64,000 nucleotides of DNA from Salinibacterium sp. SWN167 (lineage in GTDB: Bacteria; Actinomycetota; Actinomycetes; Actinomycetales; Microbacteriaceae). The translations under genes were made by a program, and so were the position numbers. Location: the NCBI RefSeq assembly GCF_015864665.1, contig NZ_JADYWU010000003.1:127399-191398 (forward strand), given 5' to 3'. This document shows positions 56,748 to 64,000 of the stretch, piece after piece. Under the pieces are notes generated by a model that saw nothing but the letters and a program-made list of their open reading frames with translations, did not search any database and had not been told where the DNA came from. Numbering within the stretch: the stretch's first letter is position 1; each line of letters begins with the position of its first letter.

Positions 56748-58064
56748 CTACAGTCCTTCGACTCTCAAAACAGACACAACATCGCGCACCACCGAGTTCT
56801 CGGTCAGCGCTGCCACCGTGGCGGCTAGCGATTCATCGGTCGCTTCGTGCGTGACCGTAATAAGGGTAGCGCTCGGCACGCCCTCCGTTACCGCGCCGAC
56901 AGTCTGATTGACCGCCTCGACAGAGACGCCATTATCGCTAAAGACGGCAGCGATCTTAGCGAGCACACCAGACTCATCCACGACCGTCAAGGTGATCTGG
57001 TAGCGCGTCGTAACGCGAGAGATCGGCAAGATGGGCAGGTTAGCGTGCGTCGACTCGGCAACGCCAGGACCACCAATGACGTGGCGGCGAGCAGCGGATA
57101 CGACATCACCGAGAACAGCGGATGCGGTTTCGATTCCGCCAGCACCAGCGCCATAGAACATGAGGCTGCCTGCAGCTTCGGCCTCAACAAACACAGCGTT
57201 GTTCGCGCCGTGCACCGCAGCGAGCGGGTGAGTCAGCGGAACGAGTGCGGGATGCACGCGAGAGCTGACTCCAGCGGTGGTGCCGTCAACGTTGAGGATG
57301 CGTTCGCAAATGGCGAGGAGCTTGACGACATAGCCAGCCTTGCGGGCCGCAATAACCTGCTCGGCGGTGACGCCCGTGATTCCCTCACGGTGGACCGATT
57401 CCAGCGGAACGCGAGTGTGGAACGCGAGGCTCGAGAGCAGGGATGCCTTCTGGGCGGCGTCATAGCCTTCGATGTCTGCAGTGGGGTCAGCTTCGGCATA
57501 CCCGAGGCGAGTCGCCTCGGCGAGGGCGTCGTCGAAACTGTCGCCCGTGGCATCCATGCGGTCAAGAATGTAGTTCGTGGTGCCGTTGACGATGCCGAGG
57601 ATGCGCTTGACGCGGTCACCAGCGAGGCTGTCGCGCAACGGGCGAATGATGGGGATCGCGCCAGCAACAGCAGCTTCGTAGTAGAGCTGCGCGCCGACTT
57701 GGGCTGCCTCTTCGAAGAGTTCAGCGCCGTGGTGAGCCAGCAGAGCCTTGTTGGCGGTGATGACGTCAGCGCCTGAATGCAGAGCCTTGAGAATCCAGGT
57801 GCGAGCGGGCTCGAGGCCACCAATGAGTTCGATGACGATGTCGGCTCCGACGATGAGCGACTCTGCATCGGTCGTCAGGAGTTCTTGGGGGATGTTGGTG
57901 TCGCGAGGAGCGTCGAGGTCGCGCACGGCAACGCCGACGACTTCAAGTCCGGCTCCGGCACGGGCGGCGAGTTCGTCAGCGTGTTCAAGCAACAGTGCGG
58001 TGACCTGCGATCCGACACTCCCTCCGCCCAAAACTGCGACGCGAAGGTTGCGATATTCGATCAT
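56748..58064 (-). CDS. hom: Homoserine dehydrogenase
   Basis: NAD(P)-dependent enzyme of 438 residues that reduces aspartate semialdehyde to homoserine. The N-terminal Rossmann motif GGGSVGSQV, ANKALLAHHG, and EADPTADIEGYDAAQK with the catalytic Lys are present. The last roughly 80 residues form an ACT domain (LTVVDESGVLAKIAAVFSDNGVS), suggesting feedback control by threonine. It overlaps the lysA stop by four bases. Confidence 0.95.
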   Translation of the reverse strand: MIEYRNLRVAVLGGGSVGSQVTALLLEHADELAARAGAGLEVVGVAVRDLDAPRDTNIPQELLTTDAESLIVGADIVIELIGGLEPARTWILKALHSGADVITANKALLAHHGAELFEEAAQVGAQLYYEAAVAGAIPIIRPLRDSLAGDRVKRILGIVNGTTNYILDRMDATGDSFDDALAEATRLGYAEADPTADIEGYDAAQKASLLSSLAFHTRVPLESVHREGITGVTAEQVIAARKAGYVVKLLAICERILNVDGTTAGVSSRVHPALVPLTHPLAAVHGANNAVFVEAEAAGSLMFYGAGAGGIETASAVLGDVVSAARRHVIGGPGVAESTHANLPILPISRVTTRYQITLTVVDESGVLAKIAAVFSDNGVSVEAVNQTVGAVTEGVPSATLITVTHEATDESLAATVAALTENSVVRDVVSVLRVEGL

Positions 58065-59464
58065 TCAGAGTCTCCCGATGGTGTGATTCCCGCGTCGCGG
58101 CTGAGTAGGTCGTCTTCGGTTTCGCCGCGCACAATGATGCGGGCGTGGCCATCGCGCACCGCAACGACGGGCGGGCGCGCAAGATAGTTGTAGTTGTTGG
58201 ACATCGCCCAACCGTAGGCACCAGTGGCAGGCACGGCGATCACGTCGTCAATCTCGACGTCACCAGGCAAGTACTCGGCGCGCACGACAATGTCGCCCGC
58301 CTCGCAGTGCTTGCCCACAATGCGTGCAAGCTCAGGGGCGGCATCCGAAATCCGATTCGCGATGCGAGCCGAATAGTCGGCCTCATACAAAGCAGGACGA
58401 ATGTTGTCGCTCATGCCGCCATCAACGCTGACGTACTTGCGCACGGCGACACCATCAACGAGCACATCCTTAATCGTGCCGACCGTGTAGAGCGTGGTTG
58501 TCGACGGGCCAATGATCGACCGGCCGGGCTCAATCGCAATGATCGGTACCGGAATCTCGAGCCGCGCGCACTCGGCCTCAACGATGGTAGCCAGCGACGC
58601 GGCAAGCTCAGCAACCGGCAAAGCCTGATCAACCGAGGTATACGCGATGCCAAAACCGCCACCCAGATTGAGCTCGGGCACCGGAGCAACCACCGACAAC
58701 CGCGCGTGCAACTCAAGCAAACGACGTGCCGCCTCAGCAAAGCCCGCAGTATCAAAAATCTGCGAACCAATATGCGAATGGATGCCCACAAAATCCAGCG
58801 AAGGATGCGAGCGGATCTGCGCCACGAGAGTTTCAGCCTCAGCAAGCGGGACACCAAACTTCTGGTCCTCCCGCGCCGTCGCCAAGTACTCGTGGGTTGA
58901 TGCGTGAACCCCGCTATTGATGCGCAAACGCACCCGCTGGGTTCGACCGTGCCGTGTGGCGGCTTCAGCAACCCGACCGATTTCGACGACGCTGTCGATA
59001 ACGATGGGGCCGATGCCCGCGCGCACGGCACGGTCGATCTCGGAAAGACTTTTGTTGTTGCCGTGAAAACCCAAACGCGACGCATCTGTGCCAGCCGCGA
59101 GCGCAACCGCCATCTCGCCAGCCGAGGCGACATCAATGTTGAGGCCAGCAGCCGTCATCCACCGAACGACCTCCGTGCAGAGGAACGCCTTGCCCGCGTA
59201 ATACACCTTGACTCCGGAGCCGATGCGAGAGAACTCGGAATCGAACGCCGCCTTGATTTCGGTGGCACGAGCAATGGCATCCGCTTCGTCCACAACGTAG
59301 ACCGGAGTGCCGAAGGCAGAAACGAGCTCGCTCGCTGTGACCCCCGCAATCGTCAGTTCACCGTTCTCGGCGCGCGCTGACGTGCGTGACCAGACGGTCG
59401 ATGGCAAAGAATTTGCTTCGGCGGGAGTTTCGAGCCACTCGGGCGCCAGCGGGTTCGCGAACAC
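58061..59464 (-). CDS. lysA: Diaminopimelate decarboxylase
   Basis: PLP enzyme of 467 residues making L-lysine. PLP-binding Lys is in KVYYAGKAFLC, GGGFGIAYT binds the phosphate, and EPGRSII and the C-terminal CEAGDIVV complete the fold. GTG start at 59464 with GTGAGGTG upstream. On the 5' side there is a short GCGGA-CACAA-TCCGC hairpin (about 59492-59506) of unclear relevance. It begins the lysA-hom-thrB unit. Confidence 0.96.
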   Translation of the reverse strand: MFANPLAPEWLETPAEANSLPSTVWSRTSARAENGELTIAGVTASELVSAFGTPVYVVDEADAIARATEIKAAFDSEFSRIGSGVKVYYAGKAFLCTEVVRWMTAAGLNIDVASAGEMAVALAAGTDASRLGFHGNNKSLSEIDRAVRAGIGPIVIDSVVEIGRVAEAATRHGRTQRVRLRINSGVHASTHEYLATAREDQKFGVPLAEAETLVAQIRSHPSLDFVGIHSHIGSQIFDTAGFAEAARRLLELHARLSVVAPVPELNLGGGFGIAYTSVDQALPVAELAASLATIVEAECARLEIPVPIIAIEPGRSIIGPSTTTLYTVGTIKDVLVDGVAVRKYVSVDGGMSDNIRPALYEADYSARIANRISDAAPELARIVGKHCEAGDIVVRAEYLPGDVEIDDVIAVPATGAYGWAMSNNYNYLARPPVVAVRDGHARIIVRGETEDDLLSRDAGITPSGDSE

Positions 59465-59569
59465 AGTCGCACCTCACAGAGATGTAGACGGAAAACGGCG
59501 GATTGTGTCCGCACAGGCGTTGGGGATGCTGACCACTCTAACGGCTGGCGCGGCTAGCGCTGAATCGAG

Positions 59570-60475
59570 CTACGGCGCTGGACACGTGCCGTATTGTTGC
59601 CAGGCCGCATCGTCGAGCGCGATGCCGTCAGCACTGAGTTGGATGACGAGGTTGTCGTTCGCCACTTCAACCGAATCGATCGTCAAGGCGGTCGGCAATG
59701 ATGACGCGACACAGAACTCTTGAGAGCTCAATAGGCTGCCAGCCAGCCCCGAGACGAGCGGGTTCTCGCGCAGGTCAGCAACTGAGATCTGTTGATCCCC
59801 CAGAATGACCGACTCCGGTTCAAACGCAACGGCGTCTCCGGCAGCAACCGGCACCAAATCAAGGGCGACCGGGATCTCAAAGAACAAGAGCTTGAAGACA
59901 GTCGACACTCGGATGGCGCTGCCTTCGAGTTCGATCGAATCGAGCCCGGTGCCGCTCAACGTTGTCGCAAGCTTGGTCACTTCGCTGCCCGCAATAGAGA
60001 CATCCATCGAGAGAGTGCCCACAGGCTGCGAGGTCATTATCGGAACACCTGTCGCCTCAACGCTGACGGAAGACTCAAGGCCGTTCACTTCGAAGCTATC
60101 GACGTCGATCGTGACGACATCGAGGCCGCCCGTGAGAGCTTGCACGATGAGCGAACCGGAGCCGAGATCAACAGCAACGCCCTCGGTCGTTTCGAGGTTG
60201 AGCGACGAGGCAATCTCATCCCGCACCAGATTCGTCGCGAAAGTACGACCGACTGTTTCCACGAGAATGACGCCCGTGATCAGGATGATCGCCACGACCG
60301 CAAGAACGACCCACCAGATCCAACGACGTCGCCGCCGGGGTTTCGCCGCGGGCGCAGCCGTCTCAGCGAGACGCAACTCGACGGTGGACTGAACGCCCAA
60401 ATCGAGCGTCGGCGCCGTGCCATCCTCGGAGCCGGCAAGCTCTTCGTCGTGACCGGGCCGTTCGTCTGAAGTCAC
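59570..60475 (-). CDS. DUF2993 (LmeA-like) membrane-anchored protein
   Basis: Protein of 301 residues. A basic cytoplasmic segment precedes one helix (about 55-78, WIWWVVLAVVAIILITGVILVE) and an extracytoplasmic DUF2993 domain, recognisable by LNLETTEGVAVDLGS near its start and VEVANDNLVIQLSADGI near its end. In mycobacteria LmeA acts in lipomannan elongation. GTG at 60473-60475 is used as it starts 6 bases after argS; the longer frame overlaps argS. Confidence 0.85.
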   Translation of the reverse strand: MTSDERPGHDEELAGSEDGTAPTLDLGVQSTVELRLAETAAPAAKPRRRRRWIWWVVLAVVAIILITGVILVETVGRTFATNLVRDEIASSLNLETTEGVAVDLGSGSLIVQALTGGLDVVTIDVDSFEVNGLESSVSVEATGVPIMTSQPVGTLSMDVSIAGSEVTKLATTLSGTGLDSIELEGSAIRVSTVFKLLFFEIPVALDLVPVAAGDAVAFEPESVILGDQQISVADLRENPLVSGLAGSLLSSQEFCVASSLPTALTIDSVEVANDNLVIQLSADGIALDDAAWQQYGTCPAP

Positions 60476-60480
60476 GAAAG

Positions 60481-62142
60481 CTACATCCGCTCGGGTGCAC
60501 TGACCCCGAGCATCCAAAGGCTGTTGCGCAGAACCTGACCGACAGCGTCGTTGACCCAGAGTCGGGTGCGGTGAACGTCGGTGACCTCTTCATCGTTCAA
60601 GGGAGTGACCCGGCACTGGTCGTACCACCGGTGATAGCTGCCCGCGAGCTCTTCCGCGAAGCGCGCGATGCGGTGCGGTTCACGCAACTCCGCCGCCTGA
60701 GCGACGATGCGCGGGAACTCAGCAAGCACTCCAAGCAGGATGCTCTCAGATTCGTTCGTGAGAAGCGAAGCATCGAAGACGCTGCGATCCACTCCCGACT
60801 CCCCCGCGTTGCGAGCAACGCTGTGAGTGCGCGCGTGAGCGTACTGCACGTAGAAGACGGGGTTATCGTTCGTGCGCTTTTGCAGAATCTCGGGGTCGAG
60901 GCTGAGCGGCGAATCGGAGGGGTAGCGACCGAGCGAGTAGCGCAGCGCATCTGTTCCGAGCCATTCACGCAAGTCGTCGAGTTCGATGATGTTGCCGGCA
61001 CGCTTCGAAAGGCGAGCACCATTGATGCTCACGAGCTGCCCGATGAGCACCTCAATGTCTTTGTTGGGGTCGTCACCGGCAGCACCCGCGAGCGCCTTGA
61101 GGCGGTGGACATAGCCGTGGTGGTCTGCACCGAGCAAGTAGATCTTGTGGGCGAAGCCACGGTCGCCCTTGCTCAAGTAGTAGGCCGCATCGGCTGCAAA
61201 GTAGGTATAAATGCCGTTGCCGCGCTTGATGACGCGGTCTTTGTCATCGCCGAAATCGGTGGTCTTGACCCACACGGCATCGTCGATGTCGGCGACATGG
61301 CCCTGGGCACGCAAACGCTCGACGGCAGTATCGATCGCACTCTTGCCGTCGGCGTTGACAGCATGAAGCTCGCGCTCACTAAACCAGACGTCAAAGTGCA
61401 CGTTGAATGCGGCGAGCGACTTCTTAATTTCGCCGAGCTGAAGCTCATAGCCCCGCTCGCGCGCAACAGCGATCGCCTCGTCGTGGTCGAGTTCGAGAAT
61501 TTCGGGGTTCGAGGCGAGCACGCGCTGAGCGAGCTCGGCAACATAAGCGCCCGGGTAGCCGTTCTCCGGAGTGGGCTCACCCTTCGCCGACGCGAGAATT
61601 GACGCCCCAAAGTTGTCCATCTGGTTTCCGGCGTCATTGATGTAGAACTCGCTCACCAGCTCTGCACCGGCAGCTTTCAGGATGCGGGCAAGCGAATCGC
61701 CGAGAGCCGCCCACCGCGTGTGGCCGATGTGCAGCGGGCCCGTGGGGTTGGCCGAAACGAACTCCAAGTTGATGGTCTGACCCGCGAGGGAATCATTGCG
61801 ACCGTAGGCCTCGCCCTGCTCAACGATTGTCTTCGCGAGCGCACCAGCGGCAGCGGCATCCAGGGTGATGTTGATGAAGCCGGGGCCTGCAACATCCACC
61901 GAAGCAATTCCATCGATAGCGCGCGCCTGCTCAGCGATTTCTGTCGCAAGTTCACGAGGGTTCGCCCCCAACGGCTTCGCCAGCTTCATAGCGATGTTGG
62001 ATGCCCAGTCGCCATGATCGCGGTTGCGCGGACGCTCCAGCACCAGATCGTTCACAGTCAGGCCCAGATCGGGCGTGCCGCGGTCAGCCGCAATGCGGGA
62101 GACGACAGAGAGCAAGGTGGCAGAAAGGTCAGCAGGATTCAC
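60481..62142 (-). CDS. argS: Arginyl-tRNA synthetase
   Basis: Class I aminoacyl-tRNA synthetase of 553 residues. The HIGH motif is in NPTGPLHIGHTRW, KMSKS is replaced by the arginyl-type LSKRAGN, and the N-terminal Add-1 and C-terminal DALR domains are complete. The GTG start at 62140-62142 has TACTCT 6 bases upstream, suggesting a leaderless message. It shares the intergenic region with a divergent lipoprotein. A tRNA-Arg gene lies 1.7 kb away. Confidence 0.96.
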   Translation of the reverse strand: MNPADLSATLLSVVSRIAADRGTPDLGLTVNDLVLERPRNRDHGDWASNIAMKLAKPLGANPRELATEIAEQARAIDGIASVDVAGPGFINITLDAAAAGALAKTIVEQGEAYGRNDSLAGQTINLEFVSANPTGPLHIGHTRWAALGDSLARILKAAGAELVSEFYINDAGNQMDNFGASILASAKGEPTPENGYPGAYVAELAQRVLASNPEILELDHDEAIAVARERGYELQLGEIKKSLAAFNVHFDVWFSERELHAVNADGKSAIDTAVERLRAQGHVADIDDAVWVKTTDFGDDKDRVIKRGNGIYTYFAADAAYYLSKGDRGFAHKIYLLGADHHGYVHRLKALAGAAGDDPNKDIEVLIGQLVSINGARLSKRAGNIIELDDLREWLGTDALRYSLGRYPSDSPLSLDPEILQKRTNDNPVFYVQYAHARTHSVARNAGESGVDRSVFDASLLTNESESILLGVLAEFPRIVAQAAELREPHRIARFAEELAGSYHRWYDQCRVTPLNDEEVTDVHRTRLWVNDAVGQVLRNSLWMLGVSAPERM

Positions 62143-62148
62143 CTCTTA

Positions 62149-62154
62149 AGAGTA
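62149..62154 (-). promoter_or_regulatory. -10 hexamer for a leaderless argS transcript
   Basis: TACTCT (TAnnnT) on the minus strand, then 6 bases (TAAGAG) and the GTG start. No convincing -35 is visible. Confidence 0.45.
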
Positions 62155-62241
62155 CTGGGTGACGACTGCGGATCTGGCGCAGTTCGCGACAATGCCGGGT
62201 CACTGCACTTCGTCAGCGCTGCGGGTCAGCAGAATGGAACT

Positions 62242-62862
62242 ATGGCTTCTCGACTTCGCATTATTCCTGCAGTGATCGCACTGAGCGCATCCGTTCTTCT
62301 CTTGAGCGCATGTGTTCCGACCGAATCAGTGCCGAGCGCCTCCCTCACCAGTACCGTGCCGTCGAGCACCGCAACGCCAACCGCTACATCGACGAGTGGC
62401 TCAGACCCCACAAGCGCCCCAACGACCCCGGTTGAACCAACTTCGGCACCCGCTCCTGAAGCCACCCCTGTAGACATTGCCTGCTCAGCGCTCATCACGC
62501 CCCAGGAAATGTACGACTTCAACCCCAACTATGTGTTGCTGAGCAACTTCACCCCCGCCGCCGGGTCAACCGCAGCAGCGGCAGTTGGTTCGCAGGGCAC
62601 CGCCTGCCGCTGGGAGAACGGAACCAGCGGAACCACTATCGATGTCTCAGTCGCGCAACCAACCCCCAGCGCGATCAGTACACTCAAGGCAAACGCTGGC
62701 GCAAGCACCGATAGCTACGCTGGCTACTTTTCATCCCAAGGCGGCACAGGAACAGCTCAAGTCTTCACCGGCCCGTATTGGGTGACCATCAGCTCGCCGC
62801 TGTTCTCGCGTGCCAGCAATGCGACCGCCCTGGTTGCGGATGTCACTGCCGCACTGAAGTAA
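62242..62862 (+). CDS. Secreted lipoprotein of unknown function
   Basis: Protein of 206 residues with lipobox LSAC (Cys24). A Ser/Thr/Pro-rich linker (about 27-80) that may be glycosylated follows, then a C-terminal domain with two cysteines (in DIACSAL and TACRWEN) resembling DUF3558-type lipoproteins. ATG at 62242 with CAGAAT 6 bases upstream. No operon partner; it is divergent from argS. Function unknown. Confidence 0.8.
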   Translation: MASRLRIIPAVIALSASVLLLSACVPTESVPSASLTSTVPSSTATPTATSTSGSDPTSAPTTPVEPTSAPAPEATPVDIACSALITPQEMYDFNPNYVLLSNFTPAAGSTAAAAVGSQGTACRWENGTSGTTIDVSVAQPTPSAISTLKANAGASTDSYAGYFSSQGGTGTAQVFTGPYWVTISSPLFSRASNATALVADVTAALK

Positions 62863-62932
62863 CACCCGCCGGTTCGCCGCACAACGCTCGGCGGCGGCGC
62901 GGGCAGTTGTTGCACCCACAAGGCACGGACAG

Positions 62933-63727
62933 TTAGGGAAGCTGCACCGGCGACCGATGATCGTCGGCGGGCAGCGTATCTGCCGTCACCGTGATCGAAA
63001 GATTCTGCAAGAACAAATCAGCCCAGTGATTGGTGAGGAAGGCCGTATCGGCTGCATCCCGGCCCGCAGCGATGCGCACAAGAGACTGACGCGGAGCAAG
63101 CCCGGTGGAATCAACGATCCACCACGCGCCGTCGACATACGCCTCGGCTACGGCATGGAAGTCCATGGGGCTCAGCCCGGGCGCGTACACCGAGGTATAC
63201 CGCGCCGGCACATCTTTGGCACGCAGCATCGAAATCGTGAGGTGCGCGTAGTCCCGGCAAACACCCTGGCGCGCCAACATCGAATGGGCTGCCCCATCGG
63301 TCGCCAATGAGATACCTGGCGTGTACCGCATATTCGCGCCGACCCAATCACGCACTGCCTGAAGCAACTCGTGACCGGTCTGGCTCGGGAACAACGAACG
63401 AGCGCTCGGAAGCAGAACATCGGACTCGCAATAGCGACTCGGTCGCAAAAACTCGATCAGGTCGATCTCGTTGACCGGCGCAGGTTCGGGAGTTTCCTCC
63501 ACGGTCGCGGCGTAGTCCACGACGAGACGCCCCGGGCCAGCAGTGAGCGAATGCAGTCGGGTTCCGCGCGCATCGACCAACTCTGTTGGCTGCTGGGGCT
63601 CACCATCCAACACAAAATCGATGGACTCGGATGCCTTAGGCCAGTAAGCGGAGACCGCAATACTGAAGACCATTTCGGTGCGACCCCGAAGGTCGAGTTC
63701 TTGGTGGGATGACACAGTGCGCAGCAT
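62933..63727 (-). CDS. Transglutaminase-like cysteine protease-fold protein (intact catalytic triad)
   Basis: Soluble protein of 264 residues. Cys is in QGVCRDYAH, His in PMDFHAVAEAYVDG and Asp in WWIVDST, all in correct order, so it should be active as a peptidase or acyltransferase. The N-terminal part is a beta-rich domain. This contrasts with the dead TgpA-type protein at 20.5 kb. ATG start with CAGTAT and ATGACC promoter-like boxes upstream (spacer 17). It ends 71 bases after the convergent lipoprotein gene. Confidence 0.88.
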   Translation of the reverse strand: MLRTVSSHQELDLRGRTEMVFSIAVSAYWPKASESIDFVLDGEPQQPTELVDARGTRLHSLTAGPGRLVVDYAATVEETPEPAPVNEIDLIEFLRPSRYCESDVLLPSARSLFPSQTGHELLQAVRDWVGANMRYTPGISLATDGAAHSMLARQGVCRDYAHLTISMLRAKDVPARYTSVYAPGLSPMDFHAVAEAYVDGAWWIVDSTGLAPRQSLVRIAAGRDAADTAFLTNHWADLFLQNLSITVTADTLPADDHRSPVQLP

Positions 63728-63733
63728 CCTCCG

Positions 63734-63762
63734 ATACTGTCACGAGAAGCTGAACTGGTCAT
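63734..63762 (-). promoter_or_regulatory. Candidate promoter of the small transglutaminase gene
   Basis: ATGACC, 17 bases, CAGTAT, then 6 bases and the ATG on the minus strand. The 6-base gap contains GGAGG as well, too close to the start to act as a normal ribosome site. Confidence 0.45.
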
Positions 63763-63799
63763 CCCCACAGCGTGCTAATAGTGGGCGGCAATTGCTTGC

Positions 63800-63805
63800 T
63801 AAGAT
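63800..63805 (+). promoter_or_regulatory. -10 hexamer of the tRNA-Arg gene
   Basis: TAAGAT lies 9 bases upstream of the mature tRNA 5' end. No -35 consensus is seen. Confidence 0.45.
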
Positions 63806-63814
63806 GGAGCCCTT

Positions 63815-63887
63815 GCCTTCGTAGCTCAGGGGATAGAGCGCCGGTTTCCGGTACCGTAGGTCGGGGGTTCGATTCCCTCCGGGGGCA
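63815..63887 (+). tRNA. tRNA-Arg(CCG)
   Basis: A 73-base cloverleaf: acceptor GCCTTCG with CGGGGGC, D stem GCTC/GAGC, anticodon loop TTCCGGT with anticodon CCG, variable loop of 5, T stem GGGGG/CCCTC with loop TTCGATT, discriminator A. CCA is not encoded. The first anticodon-stem pair (C with T) is a mismatch; all other stems are sound. Confidence 0.93.
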
Positions 63888-63903
63888 CTGTTATCAGCTC
63901 AAC

Positions 63904-63922
63904 GCCGCACACTTTGTGCGGC
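63904..63922 (+). terminator. Hairpin terminator after tRNA-Arg
   Basis: GCCGCACA and TGTGCGGC pair perfectly around a 3-base loop, followed by the T-rich TGTTCTGCTTT. It lies 17 bases after the tRNA and could also serve a gene entering from the right. Confidence 0.75.
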
Positions 63923-63945
63923 TGTTCTGCTTTCTCGCGCGGGAG

Positions 63946-64000
63946 CTAATTCGCGACGACACAGCAGGCCTCAGCGCCAGCATCGGTGCTCGTCGCGACA
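63946..64000 (-). CDS. Possible C-terminal end of a gene entering from the right edge
   Basis: A minus-strand frame with a TAG stop at 63946-63948 reads an Ala/Cys/Val-rich peptide ending ACCVVAN. It is only 17 codons long in the window, so this is a weak suggestion based on position before the hairpin at 63904-63922. Confidence 0.25.
   Translation of the reverse strand, partial: VATSTDAGAEACCVVAN

Noticed and set aside
59480-59569. Lysine riboswitch or attenuator upstream of lysA
   Set aside because: Only one short 5-bp hairpin and no leader peptide or conserved riboswitch core could be seen in the 105-base gap.

Overview
The window looks like a chromosomal segment of a high-GC Gram-positive actinobacterium, most likely a member of Microbacteriaceae. 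Three things support this: the gene order argS-(DUF2993)-lysA-hom-thrB-rho-prfA-prmC-tsaC-wecA-atpI-atpBEFHAGDC, the abundance of GTG starts, and a non-mevalonate dxr/site-2-protease pair. The genus cannot be fixed from the sequence alone. No insertion sequence, phage gene or CRISPR array was seen, and no stretch longer than 300 bases lacks a gene.

Layout. 1-7.4 kb: a five-gene branched-chain-amino-acid-type (Liv) ABC transporter in one overlapping minus-strand operon with an acyl-CoA synthetase, divergent from a thiolase; the shared intergenic region has a near-consensus promoter and two palindromes. 7.5-14.1 kb: site-2 protease, dxr, a double-FKBP lipoprotein, an OsmC protein, an asparaginase and an orphan PotD-type binding protein. 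14.3-34.1 kb: a nine-gene minus-strand cluster, the most unusual part of the window. In transcription order it encodes an FHA protein, a PP2C phosphatase, a transmembrane Ser/Thr kinase, a 1969-residue membrane-anchored Ig/Fn3 surface protein, a MoxR ATPase, a DUF58 protein, a polytopic transglutaminase-like protein that has lost its catalytic Cys and His, a zinc-ribbon/FHA protein with a very long acidic repeat region, and an EccC-like FtsK/SpoIIIE ATPase. 34.2-37.6 kb: aldehyde dehydrogenase, Lrp regulator and class III aminotransferase, probably for amine (putrescine/GABA-type) catabolism. 37.7-41.2 kb: a membrane-anchored HExxH protein, two alkylation-repair enzymes (Ogt, Tag), YaaA and a P-loop kinase-like protein. 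41.2-48.2 kb: the complete F1Fo ATP synthase operon, in which atpB has no ATG, GTG or TTG start upstream of its conserved N-terminal coding region. 48.3-60.5 kb: housekeeping genes (wecA, tsaC, prmC, prfA, rho with an Asn/Asp-rich disordered insert, thrB, hom, lysA, LmeA-like). 60.5-64 kb: argS, a lipoprotein, an intact small transglutaminase and tRNA-Arg(CCG) with a terminator.

How the genes could work together. The 14-34 kb cluster joins a phospho-signalling module (kinase, phosphatase, two FHA readers), a MoxR/DUF58/transglutaminase-like module usually tied to assembly of surface complexes, a type VII-like motor ATPase and a giant extracellular adhesin-like protein. No WXG100, EccB, EccD or mycosin gene lies in the window, so if this is a secretion or surface-assembly machine it is not a canonical ESX system. 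Ten genes carry a -10-like hexamer ending 6-7 bases before the start codon, pointing to widespread leaderless transcription; this also helps to fix several start codons.
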